A DNA stretch of 64,000 nt. Source: Victivallis vadensis. GTDB lineage: Bacteria > Verrucomicrobiota > Lentisphaeria > Victivallales > GWF2-50-93. Shown piece after piece: positions 1 through 8,742 of this stretch (within the stretch, counting starts at the first letter, position 1; each line of letters begins with the position of its first letter). The translations under genes and the position numbers were made by a program. Location: NCBI GenBank assembly GCA_945883805.1, contig CAMCYE010000001.1, positions 42,015 through 106,014 on the forward strand. Reading direction: 5' to 3'. The notes below the pieces were generated by a model that saw nothing but the letters and a program-made list of their open reading frames with translations, had not been told where the DNA came from and searched no databases.

Positions 1-217
1 TCTTTGCGTCCGGCCCATCCGCCTGAATCGTGATTTCATTTCCTTTTTCCAGCCCCATTGAAATAAGGGAGAGAATGCTGGTAAGGTCTGATTCCCCGTT
101 TTTGCTGATAACCCGGAACTTGCAGGCTGTGAATTCCTGGGCGGCCATGAGGATCATGCTTGAAGGACGGCAGTGTATGCCCGCCTCATTGATAATTGTG
201 ACTTTCTTTTCAAGCAT
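1..217 (-). CDS. ptsH: HPr-family phosphocarrier protein (5' part; runs off the left edge)
   Basis: Reading leftward from an ATG at 217, the first 72 residues match HPr, the small phosphocarrier of the sugar phosphotransferase system, or its regulatory version. The active-site motif GIHCRPSS places His at residue 15, the site phosphorylated by enzyme I. The helix-2 motif TSILSLISMGLEKG aligns with the KSIMGVMSLG region, so Ser47 corresponds to the serine used by HPr kinase. A CCGGAG ribosome-binding site lies 5 bases before the ATG. The usual length is about 88 residues, so about 15 C-terminal residues lie outside the window. No PTS partner is visible here, so whether it serves transport or only regulation cannot be told. 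Confidence 0.88.
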   Translation of the reverse strand, partial: MLEKKVTIINEAGIHCRPSSMILMAAQEFTACKFRVISKNGESDLTSILSLISMGLEKGNEITIQADGPDAK

Positions 218-333
218 GTGTCTCCGGAATTTTTCTGAAAAACCATCGCCCCATGGGATGACTGTGAAAAATTAAACTGATTAGGATACAACAGGTTAGA
301 TTATTTTCAACCCCCTCCCGGACTTCTTCACCG

Positions 334-360
334 ATAGTTTTTCATTAAATGAAAAACTAT
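334..360. repeat. Perfect palindrome upstream of the GT39/TPR gene
   Basis: Two 13-base arms (334-346 and 348-360) are perfect reverse complements around a single A. The palindrome sits between the divergent HPr and GT39 genes. TTGACT at 364-369 and GATATT at 386-391 (16-base spacer) follow it and could be a promoter whose transcript would begin near the ATG at 398. It may be an operator or a bidirectional hairpin; no regulator is identified. Confidence 0.5.
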
Positions 361-397
361 TATTTGACTAAAACCAAGAATATATGATATTTACAGG

Positions 398-2377
398 ATG
401 AAAAAACTCAACCTCCTCAATATTTCATCAATAACACTGCTGGTGTCGGCACTGGCGATTCGTCTTTTGTATCTGGTGCAATTCTCTTCCTCCCCGATTT
501 TCAACACGCCCATCGGGCCTGATGTCGAAGAATATGACTTATGGGCGAGGCAGATAATAGCGGGCGACTACCTGTGGAACTATGTCCACATACACAGCCC
601 GCTCTACCCGTTCCTTCTCGCGTTCGAATACAAGATTTTCGCATTCAACCATTTCCTTGTGAGATATTTCCAGCTTACCATCGGGATCGCATCAACAGTG
701 CCGCTTGTCCTTTCCCTGCGCCTGATACAGGGGAGATGGACTGTCCAGAACCTCATATTGTCCATCCTGTGGATAACTTACCCCCCCATGATTTATTATC
801 AGGCCGAATACATAAGCGAGTCACTGCTGGTCCCCCTGCTCTGCCTTTCAATATATCTGGCTTACCGTGCCGAGGAAAAGAGGGAATCGGGACTGTTCAT
901 CGGCGCAGGGATTACAGGCGGACTGGCAATTCTGGCACATCCGATGTCAGGGCTGTTCATTCTTGCTGAAACAATTTATCTTTTCATCAGATGGTTCAGA
1001 AAAAAATCATTCAGGATCCCGTTCCTTTATTTTGCTGCGGCCTCTGCGGTTGTCGCCCCCGTCACATTTTACAATTACGCCATCCTGGGAAAAATGGCAC
1101 CTGTCCAAGCGAACAGCGGTTTGAACTTTTATCTCGGAAACAATGAGGATGCCAATGGCACCTGCTACCTGCGGCCAGGTCCCGAATGGAACAAGGTTCA
1201 CGCGCTGGCCGAGAAAACAGCCTCCGAGGCATTTGTCTCAAAAGACGACTATTTCCTCAGCGAAAGCTGGAATTTCATGAAAAACCATCCCCTCAAGTGG
1301 CTTAATCTCCTTACGCAGAAGGCATTTTATACGTGGAATTACCGTGAACTTACGTCAGGAGCCGATCCCGCCCCCCTGAAGTATTACACTGATTTCCAGA
1401 GTCTTTTCAAATGGTCTTTCAGCGCAGTCGCCATCCTAGCTATTTCCGGGTTCCTGATGAACTGGAAAAACAGATCATTCCTCTACAGTTACAGACATTT
1501 CCTGATACTCGTCTTCTCTTTCTGGATTGTCCAGATAATTTTTGTCACAAGCGGAAGGTATAGGCTCGGGATGCTACCGGGAATACTCGTCCTCGCCGCA
1601 TTCACCATCGATTATCTGACAAGCAACTTCAGGGTCCGAATTTACACAATAGTGCCATATGCAGGCATTGCCGTCGCCATTGTCCTCCTGCCAGCCCCCC
1701 ATATCGAGGAAAACCGCGAAAAAGCCGAGGCGTTCACCCTGCTAGGAGAAGCATACATGAAATCCGGAAACCTTGCAGATGCGGAATTCTGCCTGCTTAA
1801 GGCATCCAATTCCATGGACAAGTGGTCCAGGAGCTACAACCTGCTTGGAATGCTGTGCGAAAAACAGAAGAATATGAGGGATGCCGAGAAATATTATCTC
1901 AAGGCCCTGAAATGCGACGACAACGACGCCTGCGGCCTGATGAACCTGGGAGTCATTTATTCGTCAAGAAACGAGTACGACAAACCGCTGGCTTACTTTA
2001 AAAAAGCCCTTGAGGTTGATGATAAACTCCCAGACCTCCACTACAATTATGCGCTGTTCCTGTCAAAATACGCAGGAAATGAAATTCTTGTGGAAAGGCA
2101 TTACTGGGAATGTCTCAAGCTTGATCCGTCGCACAGGAAAGCCCTGAACAACATGGGAGTGGTGATGATGCGAAAATCAAAGTTCGGGGAAGCCGCCGGT
2201 TACTTCGCAAAAGCCCACGCGCTTGAATCCGAAAACGCAGACATCATTGTCAATCTCGCCACTGCGAATCTCGCACAGGGAAAACAGGAGGAAGGAGAAA
2301 AACTCCTGAGGAAAGCCCTGGCAATAGACCCCGGACTGCCAGCGGCAAAAAGACTGGAACAGATGATAAACAAATAA
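398..2377 (+). CDS. GT39-like multipass membrane glycosyltransferase with C-terminal TPR repeats
   Basis: The first ~430 residues are a polytopic membrane domain. An acidic loop after the first membrane segment (GPDVEEYDLWARQI, then HSPLYPFLLA) is the layout of PMT/ArnT-like GT-C enzymes that use polyprenyl-linked sugars. Residues ~445-655 are tandem tetratricopeptide repeats (AFTLLGEAYMKSGNLADAEF, SYNLLGMLCEKQKNMRDAEKYY, ACGLMNLGVIYSSRNEYDKP and so on) that probably face the periplasm and bind partners. The start is chosen for AGG just before the ATG and a positively charged N-terminus leading into a membrane helix. The acceptor is unknown. TPR-tailed GT39 proteins are frequent in genomes with exosortase systems, which fits the TIGR04073 protein next door. 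Confidence 0.8.
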   Translation: MKKLNLLNISSITLLVSALAIRLLYLVQFSSSPIFNTPIGPDVEEYDLWARQIIAGDYLWNYVHIHSPLYPFLLAFEYKIFAFNHFLVRYFQLTIGIASTVPLVLSLRLIQGRWTVQNLILSILWITYPPMIYYQAEYISESLLVPLLCLSIYLAYRAEEKRESGLFIGAGITGGLAILAHPMSGLFILAETIYLFIRWFRKKSFRIPFLYFAAASAVVAPVTFYNYAILGKMAPVQANSGLNFYLGNNEDANGTCYLRPGPEWNKVHALAEKTASEAFVSKDDYFLSESWNFMKNHPLKWLNLLTQKAFYTWNYRELTSGADPAPLKYYTDFQSLFKWSFSAVAILAISGFLMNWKNRSFLYSYRHFLILVFSFWIVQIIFVTSGRYRLGMLPGILVLAAFTIDYLTSNFRVRIYTIVPYAGIAVAIVLLPAPHIEENREKAEAFTLLGEAYMKSGNLADAEFCLLKASNSMDKWSRSYNLLGMLCEKQKNMRDAEKYYLKALKCDDNDACGLMNLGVIYSSRNEYDKPLAYFKKALEVDDKLPDLHYNYALFLSKYAGNEILVERHYWECLKLDPSHRKALNNMGVVMMRKSKFGEAAGYFAKAHALESENADIIVNLATANLAQGKQEEGEKLLRKALAIDPGLPAAKRLEQMINK

Positions 2378-2413
2378 CCCCCTCCCCCCTGCGTATTACA
2401 TCAGTCAAACGAA

Positions 2414-2451
2414 CAGCCAGTAATCCGCGTACTGACGCTGATTACTGGCTG
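2414..2451. terminator. Hairpin between convergent genes
   Basis: A perfect 12-bp stem (2414-2425 with 2440-2451) lies between the ends of the GT39/TPR gene and the TIGR04073 gene. There is no T-run on either side, so it is at best a weak bidirectional terminator. Its CAGTAATC arm recurs in the long hairpin at 12581-12635, which suggests a dispersed palindrome. Confidence 0.45.
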
Positions 2452-2518
2452 CCTAAAATCCTCCCGCCTCATGGTCAGACAGGGAGCGAATTACATGATA
2501 ACACCATGCCGGCGCTTA

Positions 2519-2917
2519 TTATTTTACCGCAACGGCTTTAGCTTTTTTCGCAGGTTCTTCCTGCCATACAAAAGCAGGCTTCATCGCAGACTCATAGTTC
2601 TCCCCGAACGGGACGACGAAGAACACTGCCTCTGCGGCACCATAGACAGTCCTCGCACATGTCATCATGATTCCCCTTGCCAGTCCGACAGGAACCATAA
2701 GCAGCACGGAATCATCGGCTTCGAGAACCATCTGTCTTGGAATCTCCCCCCATCCCGTAGCAACATTTGTAATTCCCCTGACAAACTGGGTCCCCATAGG
2801 CGCGACATAGGTTTCCGGGACGCTTGGAATTGTCTTCTGCCCGCAGGATTCTTCAGCAGCTACAGCGAGACTGATTACCATGCAGAGAACGGCCACAAAC
2901 ATCATGACTCTTTTCAT
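2519..2917 (-). CDS. Exosortase system-associated protein, TIGR04073-like
   Basis: This exported protein of 132 residues begins with a signal peptide (MKRVMMFVAVLCMVISLAVAA). Its signature RGITNVATGWGEIPRQMV is followed by a glycine-rich hydrophobic stretch (GLARGIMMTCARTVYGAAEAVFFVVPFG). That RGxxNxxTGWxEIP pattern is typical of TIGR04073 proteins, which co-occur with exosortase/PEP-CTERM sorting; their biochemical role is unknown. The ATG at 2917 is preferred over a GTG two codons upstream because a GAGG ribosome site is correctly spaced only for the ATG. The C-terminus is Lys/Ala-rich. An unusual nested inverted repeat occupies its upstream region. Confidence 0.75.
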   Translation of the reverse strand: MKRVMMFVAVLCMVISLAVAAEESCGQKTIPSVPETYVAPMGTQFVRGITNVATGWGEIPRQMVLEADDSVLLMVPVGLARGIMMTCARTVYGAAEAVFFVVPFGENYESAMKPAFVWQEEPAKKAKAVAVK

Positions 2918-2932
2918 TTCCACCCTCTCTTT

Positions 2933-3010
2933 AAAAGTTGTTTTTTATCTGACGCCACAAATGTCAGCGCCAGATTATCAAAGTTATATATATATCGACA
3001 AACAACTTTT
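2933..3010. repeat. Nested inverted repeat in the 5' region of the TIGR04073 gene
   Basis: An outer perfect 11-bp stem (2933-2943 with 3000-3010) encloses an inner imperfect stem (about 2947-2955 with 2966-2975). It lies just before the ribosome-binding site of the TIGR04073 gene, so on that gene's mRNA it would form a two-tier leader structure. It could equally be a small transposable palindrome. Confidence 0.5.
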
Positions 3011-3086
3011 ACATACTTGGGATTTTGATTCTAACATATTTCTAACAGCCCCCTAATAAAATGGGTAAAGGCAATGAATCGAGATA

Positions 3087-4019
3087 TCACGCAAACCTGT
3101 CCGGAAGTTTGAACACTATCTTCTTCTCCTCGGCACCCATCGTCTCGACTTTATCCCACCCCTTCCTGCCCAGGTAGGCTATGAATTTCGAAATAAGTAT
3201 TTCCGGCGTTGAAGCCCCTGCGGAAATCCCGATGACTCGACCAAGGTTATTCAGGATTTTCGGGGATACTCCGCCGAGTCCGCTGACCAGATAGGCTTTT
3301 GCGCCGGTTTTCTCTGCAACCTCCCTGAGCCGGTTCGCATTTGAGCTGCTGCTTGAACCGAGAATAAAAACCGCATCACATTTCTTGGCGAGCGCTTTCA
3401 CCGCGTTCTGCCGGTTCTGCGTCGCATAGCAGATGTCATTTGAAACTGAAACCTTTTTTCCCCTGTACCTCTTCTTTATCGCCTTTACTATCTCCCTTGT
3501 GTCGTCGGCACTCAGGGTTGACTGCGTAAGACACTCAATATGCTTCTGCTTCATTTCGGGAAGATTTCCAACATCATCTATTGTTTCAACTATGCAGCTG
3601 TCGTCAATCTGTCCGGCGGTACCGATGACTTCCGGATGCTTTTTATCGCCCACGATTATCACCGCATATCCCCTGGTATAATAACTGACGGCCTGCAGAT
3701 GGATCTTCTTCACAAGCGGACATGTCGCATCAATAACGTCATATTTACCGAGCTGCGCCACACTTTCAACCTCGGGTGAAACCCCGTGCGCACTGAAAAT
3801 CAGGCGGGCGCCTTTTGGAAGACCGGTGAGTGATTCCACAAAAACAACGCCTCTTTTCCGGAGGGAGTCGACAACGTATTCATTATGTACTATCTCATGT
3901 CTGACATAAACGGGGGGCCCGTACAGTTCCAGCGCCCTTTCAACTGTTTCCAGGGCGCGTCTGACACCGGCACAGAAACCGTGCGGCACTGCAAGTATTA
4001 TTTTTTTCCCAGTTTTCAT
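3087..4019 (-). CDS. ispH: 4-hydroxy-3-methylbut-2-enyl diphosphate reductase (IspH/LytB)
   Basis: This is the last enzyme of the non-mevalonate isoprenoid pathway, reducing HMBPP to IPP and DMAPP with a [4Fe-4S] cluster. All three cluster cysteines are present: Cys16 in HGFCAGV, Cys100 in DATCPLV and Cys197 in NDICYATQNRQ. Family substrate-binding motifs are also seen (HEIVHN, SAHGVSPE, HPEVIGT with the proton-donor Glu130, TQSTLS, SSSSNANRL). The length of 310 is normal. It stands alone; the region upstream (4020-4304) carries a heptamer repeat rather than an obvious promoter. The C-terminal stretch after FIAYLG is the usual variable tail. Confidence 0.96.
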   Translation of the reverse strand: MKTGKKIILAVPHGFCAGVRRALETVERALELYGPPVYVRHEIVHNEYVVDSLRKRGVVFVESLTGLPKGARLIFSAHGVSPEVESVAQLGKYDVIDATCPLVKKIHLQAVSYYTRGYAVIIVGDKKHPEVIGTAGQIDDSCIVETIDDVGNLPEMKQKHIECLTQSTLSADDTREIVKAIKKRYRGKKVSVSNDICYATQNRQNAVKALAKKCDAVFILGSSSSSNANRLREVAEKTGAKAYLVSGLGGVSPKILNNLGRVIGISAGASTPEILISKFIAYLGRKGWDKVETMGAEEKKIVFKLPDRFA

Positions 4020-4090
4020 CTTGTCCGCGTTCCCGCACCTCGTTACTCATAACAAATAGATTCCAAGTGTCCAAGTTTAAACAGCTCACA

Positions 4091-4222
4091 GCCCTGCCCC
4101 TCGTAGCTAGCAGAGCGAAGTGGGGTCACAGCTACCAGCTACCAGCTACCAGCTACCAGCTACCAGCTACCAGCTACCAGCTACCAGCTATCAGCACACT
4201 AGCGACTAACGACCGACGACTG
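4091..4222. repeat. Heptamer tandem array (CAGCTAC)n with a 38-bp leader
   Basis: A 38-base leader (4091-4128) is followed by eight perfect copies of CAGCTAC and one CAGCTAT (4129-4191). A looser heptamer stretch with GCGACTA/ACGACCG units follows (4200-4222). The same leader and array recur at 51930-52023 with one leader mismatch. It fills the 285-base gap between ispH and nadE and has no coding potential. Confidence 0.9.
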
Positions 4223-4304
4223 ATCTTACCCGCTCCTCCGATATCTCTTGGACTCTTGAGGAATCTAATGTATATTTCCCATTATTAAAAGAGGCAATTG
4301 CAAA

Positions 4305-6200
4305 ATGTTCGGTTTCTACAGAGTTGCAGCAGCAGTTCCCGAAGTCCGCGTCGCAGATGTGGACTTCAATGTGCTGGAGATTAAAAAACTCGTCGCTGAG
4401 GCGGACAGACAGGGTGTCGCGCTCGTTGTTTTCCCCGAACTCTGCATCACCGGCTACACCTGCGCCGACCTCTTCCATCAGACAAGGCTCACCGACAAAG
4501 TTTATTCGGCTCTTGCCGAAATTGCGAATTTCGCAAAGGCGTTTGATATTGTGGCAGTTGTCGGAGCCCCGCTATTTTTCAAATCCAGGCTTTTCAACTG
4601 CGCCGTCGTAATCCATAACGGAAAAATACTCGCCGCTGTCCCGAAATCATTCAATCCGAATTACCGTGAGTTCTATGAGAAGCGGTGGTTTTCATCCGGG
4701 AAAAATATCATCTCCGAAAAAATGGAAATAAACAAAGAGAAAATCCCGTTCGGAACAAATATTATTTTGGAACACGACAGCCTTTTCAGCTTTGGAATCG
4801 AAATATGCGAGGATCTGTGGAACGTGATTCCTCCGAGCTGTCACCATTCAATCGCCGGTGCAACAATAAATGTCAACCTCTCAGCCAGCAACGAACTTGT
4901 CGGCAAATCCGAATACCGCCTTGACCTTGTCAGACAACAGAGTGCAAGATGCGTTTCAGGTTATGTCTATGCATCTTCCGGCGTAAAGGAATCCACCACC
5001 GACCTCGTATTCGGCGGACATTCCATAATCGCGGAAAACGGCGTACTCCTCACACAGAATGAAAGATTCCTCCGGACATCCGGACTTATCACTGCGGACA
5101 TGGACTGCGAACGCATCCGCACCAGCCGGATCAGCGCGACTTCTTTTGCAGACAATGAAACCGTCAACGATTATCTTCGTGTCAAGATCGGAAAAATCAA
5201 CCGGATAAATTCCCTGAAACGCGACATCCCATCCCACCCGTTTGTGCCTCCAGACCATGCGCAGAGGGATGGAAGGTGCAGGGAAATATTCAGCATCCAG
5301 TCTGCGGGACTGGCAAAACGGCTGGAACACACAGGCAGTGAAAAGGCAGTGATCGGGGTTTCCGGCGGGCTTGACTCCACACTTGCGCTCCTCGTTTGCA
5401 TGGAAGCCATGAAACTGCTCGGCAAAAAAAACAAATGTATTGCTGCAATCACCATGCCCGGGTTCGGAACAACTGGGAGAACTTATAAAAACACTGTCAA
5501 ACTCTGCAAATTTGCAGGCGTAGATTTCAGGGAAATAGACATAAAAGCCGCATGCAATGACCATTTCAAGGAGATCGGACACAATCCGTCCGTACACGAT
5601 GTGACTTATGAAAATGTTCAGGCTCGCGAAAGAACCCAGATACTGATGGATGTGGCAAACAGGGAAAAAGGGATTGTTGTCGGAACCGGGGATCTTTCGG
5701 AAATAGCCCTCGGATGGTCCACCTATAATGCGGATCACATGTCGATGTATGCCGTCAACTGCGGTGTTCCCAAAACACTTATCCGCTACATGATCGACTG
5801 GGTCGCCGAGAATTCACCGTCCGACATGAGGAAAGTCCTGCACGACATAGGCGACACTCCGGTGTCGCCGGAACTCCTGCCGCACAGGTGCGACGGCAAG
5901 ATATCCCAAAAGACAGAGGACATAATCGGACCCTACGAGCTTCATGATTTCTTCCTGTATCACACCGTAAAATACGGGGCATCCCCGGAAAAAGTCCTTT
6001 TCCTTGCGAATCTCGCATTCAAGGGGAAGTACGGCAAACCGCAAATCGCATCATACATGAAAATTTTCATCCGGAGATTCTTCTCACAGCAATTCAAACG
6101 CAGTTGCATCCCTGACGGACCTAAGGTTGGGACAATCTGCCTTTCGCCGCGTGGCGACTGGCGCATGCCTTCCGACGCCTCCGACGCCTCTTTCAAGTAA
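4305..6200 (+). CDS. nadE: Glutamine-dependent NAD(+) synthase
   Basis: This two-domain enzyme converts deamido-NAD to NAD, the last step of NAD synthesis. Residues 1-~290 are a nitrilase-type glutaminase domain with the catalytic triad Glu45 (VVFPELCITGY), Lys114 (AAVPKSFNPNYREFYE) and Cys168 (FGIEICEDLW). Residues ~320-630 are the ammonia-dependent synthase, with the ATP-pyrophosphatase P-loop GVSGGLDST near residue 351 and the downstream motifs ENVQARERTQILMD and GTGDLSEIALGWSTYN. The length of 631 matches the long glutamine-using form, so the cell need not depend on free ammonia. The GAGG upstream is weakly placed. The C-terminus PSDASFK is typical of this form. Confidence 0.95.
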   Translation: MFGFYRVAAAVPEVRVADVDFNVLEIKKLVAEADRQGVALVVFPELCITGYTCADLFHQTRLTDKVYSALAEIANFAKAFDIVAVVGAPLFFKSRLFNCAVVIHNGKILAAVPKSFNPNYREFYEKRWFSSGKNIISEKMEINKEKIPFGTNIILEHDSLFSFGIEICEDLWNVIPPSCHHSIAGATINVNLSASNELVGKSEYRLDLVRQQSARCVSGYVYASSGVKESTTDLVFGGHSIIAENGVLLTQNERFLRTSGLITADMDCERIRTSRISATSFADNETVNDYLRVKIGKINRINSLKRDIPSHPFVPPDHAQRDGRCREIFSIQSAGLAKRLEHTGSEKAVIGVSGGLDSTLALLVCMEAMKLLGKKNKCIAAITMPGFGTTGRTYKNTVKLCKFAGVDFREIDIKAACNDHFKEIGHNPSVHDVTYENVQARERTQILMDVANREKGIVVGTGDLSEIALGWSTYNADHMSMYAVNCGVPKTLIRYMIDWVAENSPSDMRKVLHDIGDTPVSPELLPHRCDGKISQKTEDIIGPYELHDFFLYHTVKYGASPEKVLFLANLAFKGKYGKPQIASYMKIFIRRFFSQQFKRSCIPDGPKVGTICLSPRGDWRMPSDASDASFK

Positions 6201-6661
6201 GGTTTTCCACAACATCGAACACTCGACATCGAATGGACTTAACCGGCTTCGCCGGGATTTAATATTTTTTTGACAGGATAACAGGATTCCAAGGATATTT
6301 AGGCAAATTACATTCATCTGGAAAAGAACGCGTCAGCAGAGTGACGCGGCTACAGCTTAGATTTGTTGTAGCCACGTCACTCTGCTGACGTGCTATTTAC
6401 ATTTCAATCCAGTCAATCCTGTTATCCTGTCTAAAATACAATTTCCTATACAATTAAAGTAACTCGGGCTTTCCAGCCCGAGATTTGAATTAATTGCCCA
6501 AGTCCCGTAACATGGGAATTAAAACGGCTGAAAAATAAAGACTAGCGACTGAAGACCTATGACTGAAATAATTAGTTGGAGTTCACAACTTTAGTTGTGT
6601 CTTGATTCCTGTTGCTCTTCATAAACTCTAAAATATCCTCGGGCTGGAAAGCCCGAGTTAC
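6201..6661. repeat. Gene-free spacer made of palindromic repeats
   Basis: There is no gene here. In order it holds a GGACTTAACCGGCTTCGCCGG element (about 6235-6256, also near 39357 and 45968) and a GACAGGATAACAGGATTCCA element (6272-6300, copy at 19374). A long hairpin follows with 26-base arms at 6328-6353 and 6368-6393 (copies at 24729 and, as a half, 19430). Then come a perfect CTCGGGCT/AGCCCGAG hairpin (6463-6482), a TTGGAGTTCACAAC element (6576), and the same Ser-like hairpin inverted (6638-6657). The two inverted hairpins bracket about 190 bases, like the ends of a small non-autonomous element. Confidence 0.8.
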
Positions 6662-7009
6662 TCAATTCTTCTTGATTATAAAAGACAAAACAAGCAGGGC
6701 AATGAAAACAAGAACATAAAACGCGATGACAACTTTAGCCAATTTGTGTTTTGATTTCTCCGCCTCATTTTCCGCGGCCATGAAATAAAACATCTCCGCC
6801 TCCTTCAGCTTGAAGATGAGATGGGCGGCCTGCCATTTGCCGAGGGCGATGATTTTTTCATCCGGGAGTATATGACCGGTAAGTTTGCCTATCTCTTCAA
6901 CCTGTCCCTGCGTGGCGGCAGGTTCATCCGGTTCAATATCAGGTAAATCAATGTCCAGCCCTTTCGTCTTTTTCAAAAACTCAGATATGTTAGAATTTTT
7001 AATACCCAT
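6662..7009 (-). CDS. Small C-terminally anchored membrane protein, unknown function
   Basis: A 115-residue protein of no recognised family. The N-terminal two thirds are hydrophilic with an acidic stretch (DLPDIEPDEPAATQGQVEEIGKL) and a helical segment (KWQAAHLIFKLKEAEMFYFMAAENEAEKSKHK). A single membrane helix (VVIAFYVLVFIALLVLSFII) precedes the final KKN, so the bulk should face the cytoplasm as in a tail-anchored protein. No good ribosome site is seen at the ATG. The coding pattern and tidy domain layout favour a real gene, but it has no neighbours in its operon. Confidence 0.55.
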   Translation of the reverse strand: MGIKNSNISEFLKKTKGLDIDLPDIEPDEPAATQGQVEEIGKLTGHILPDEKIIALGKWQAAHLIFKLKEAEMFYFMAAENEAEKSKHKLAKVVIAFYVLVFIALLVLSFIIKKN

Positions 7010-7210
7010 CTTTGAAAATCCGTTTGCTGAATATAGACCGCAGACAATGACAAATACTTCATCCTTTTAAAATTTCAAAACGACCTGCACCCTGTTTTTA
7101 AATTTCTCCGATTATTTTGATGGCCGTACGTAATTTTATCGTTTTCCACAATGCGTGCATTCCTGCCCGCGAAATGGTCAGACAGGAATGTCCTATCCGT
7201 ACTGCTTTTG

Positions 7211-8176
7211 CTAAGACTTGAGATTCTTCAGTGTTTTCTTGAAGAAGTTTTCAACGACTTTCAGGCTGTCGCCACCGAGGTATCCATGCTTGGCCCCTTT
7301 GTAGACATGCAGGGATGAGTCAAAACCCGCAGTTTTCAGAGCATCGTGGAATGTGATGCTCTGTTCTACGGGAACAACAGGATCCTTGTCGCCGTGCATG
7401 ATGAGGAAGGGGGGAAAGTCTTTTTTGTCCGCCCTGATTTTCTTGACATAGGTTATCGGACTGGCCTGTTCCGCCTTTTCCGTGTTCTGCTCGACGGGGA
7501 CGCCGAGGAACTTGGTTACGACATCGTTGGCCAGATGGAAATCCTTGAGTTTCTCCTCAACTTTTAGATCTTTGGTCAATCTCAAATCCTTGAAGACTGT
7601 GAAATCGGTTGGACCGAAGAAGTCACAGACTGCCTGGACCCTGCTTGACATGCTGGGATTGCCGCCGTTGCCTTCCAGTTCTATGATGCCGTCGCTGACT
7701 CCCATGAGTGCGGCGAGATGTCCGCCTGCCGAGCCACCCCAGACGCCGATGTGGTCGGGATCGATATTGTATTCAACGGCGTTTGCGCGGAGGAACCTGA
7801 TTGAAGCTTTGCAGTCCTGTATTTGAGCCGGGAAGACTGCCTGGGGGGAAAGCCGGTAGTTAATGCTTGCAACGGCATATCCCATTTTTATGAAGAAGAG
7901 GACCGGGCAGTTTTCCTTGTCGCCCGAAGTCCATCCGCCACCGTGCAACCATACGATGAGAGGCAGTTTCTCCTTTGCATCCCCTGGCATGAAAAGATCC
8001 AGAAGCAGCGATTGCCCTTGGACTTTAGAGTATTCGAGATTCTTGAAGACCTTTGCTCCCTCGAGTGCGGCCTTCAGCAGCAGTTCCATTGAAGCGCTGG
8101 CCGTGCCTATGGTATATTTCTTGGCAGCAAGAAATGCGTCCTTCAAGAAGGCGAGTATTGATTTCAGATGTTTCAT
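7211..8176 (-). CDS. Alpha/beta hydrolase, esterase/deacetylase (BD-FAE-like)
   Basis: This is an alpha/beta-hydrolase of the hormone-sensitive-lipase/carbohydrate-esterase type. The oxyanion-hole motif WLHGGGWTSGDK is near residue 77, and the nucleophile elbow GVWGGSAGGHLAALMG is near residue 145. The acid is in HGDKDPVVPVEQS and the catalytic His in KGAKHGYLGGD. SINYRLSP and FPAQIQDCKASIRFLRANA are typical of the family that removes acetyl or feruloyl groups from polysaccharides. There is no clear signal peptide, although the first 30 residues are amphipathic and hydrophobic. It is monocistronic. The substrate cannot be inferred from context. Confidence 0.85.
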   Translation of the reverse strand: MKHLKSILAFLKDAFLAAKKYTIGTASASMELLLKAALEGAKVFKNLEYSKVQGQSLLLDLFMPGDAKEKLPLIVWLHGGGWTSGDKENCPVLFFIKMGYAVASINYRLSPQAVFPAQIQDCKASIRFLRANAVEYNIDPDHIGVWGGSAGGHLAALMGVSDGIIELEGNGGNPSMSSRVQAVCDFFGPTDFTVFKDLRLTKDLKVEEKLKDFHLANDVVTKFLGVPVEQNTEKAEQASPITYVKKIRADKKDFPPFLIMHGDKDPVVPVEQSITFHDALKTAGFDSSLHVYKGAKHGYLGGDSLKVVENFFKKTLKNLKS

Positions 8177-8502
8177 ATAAAGAGGCTAGCTCCTTAGTGA
8201 GGGAATACCATGTTCAATGTCGTAAATAGTTATAAGAGGTATGAGAAATAGCCGTATGTTACATTGGTAATATGTATGTAGTAGCGAGTTTTTATAATGA
8301 AATTATTATATATCGGGGCCGCTGAGAGTGGAATATCCAGGGACGGGGCATCATGTCATCAACAGGGAAAATCAGGGGCAGAAGGTTTTTCATTGCCGAA
8401 ATATGCTTTTTAAAATGGGTTCTTGATTTTTAATTTCAGCGTGATAGTTTTCAAACCGTGAAACGACTATGTCTATAGGGTGTTCCTTGCAAGATTGCCG
8501 TT
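8177..8502. other. Gene-free spacer upstream of tRNA-Val
   Basis: These 326 bases are AT-rich, with no convincing ORF, no hairpin with a T-run and no family of repeats shared with the other spacers. They presumably contain the promoter of the esterase gene on the minus strand, but no clear hexamers are recognised. Confidence 0.5.
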
Positions 8503-8530
8503 TTGAGGTTTGTGGTTAATAAATTATCTT
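8503..8530 (+). promoter_or_regulatory. Probable promoter of tRNA-Val
   Basis: TTGAGG (8503-8508) and TATCTT (8525-8530) are separated by 16 bases. The downstream hexamer ends 5 bases before the mature tRNA 5' end. The hexamers are imperfect, but the placement is right for a housekeeping-sigma promoter. Confidence 0.4.
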
Positions 8531-8535
8531 CACAT

Positions 8536-8612
8536 GGGCGCTTAGTTCAGTTGGTTAGAACGCTACATTCACATTGTAGAGGTCACTGGTTCGAGTCCAG
8601 TAGCGCCCACCA
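8536..8612 (+). tRNA. tRNA-Val (anticodon CAC), CCA encoded
   Basis: A full cloverleaf is visible. The acceptor GGGCGCT (8536-8542) pairs with AGCGCCC (8602-8608). The D arm is GTTC/GAAC, the anticodon arm is CTACA-TTCACAT-TGTAG with anticodon CAC, and the T arm is ACTGG-TTCGAGT-CCAGT. The discriminator A is followed by a templated CCA. It reads the GUG valine codon. It stands alone rather than in a tRNA cluster. Confidence 0.96.
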
Positions 8613-8742
8613 TGCTTCGCATGGCACGGCCATGTAGATGGAAGTTACAGAAAACTTTAATTTCAATACACGATGGAAGTTCCGAAATCCTCACCTCTTC
8701 AGATCCGCGAATCTTTTGAAAGTCGATTTCATATCAGGTCCA

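Noticed and set aside
2471..3028. 185-residue + strand ORF
   Set aside because: It is antisense to the TIGR04073 gene, which has a signal peptide and family motif; the + frame shows no such pattern.
4129..4194. Possible CRISPR array in the CAGCTAC repeat (and the similar 51969-52023 tract)
   Set aside because: Units are 7 bases with no spacers between them and there are no cas genes; these are simple tandem heptamers.
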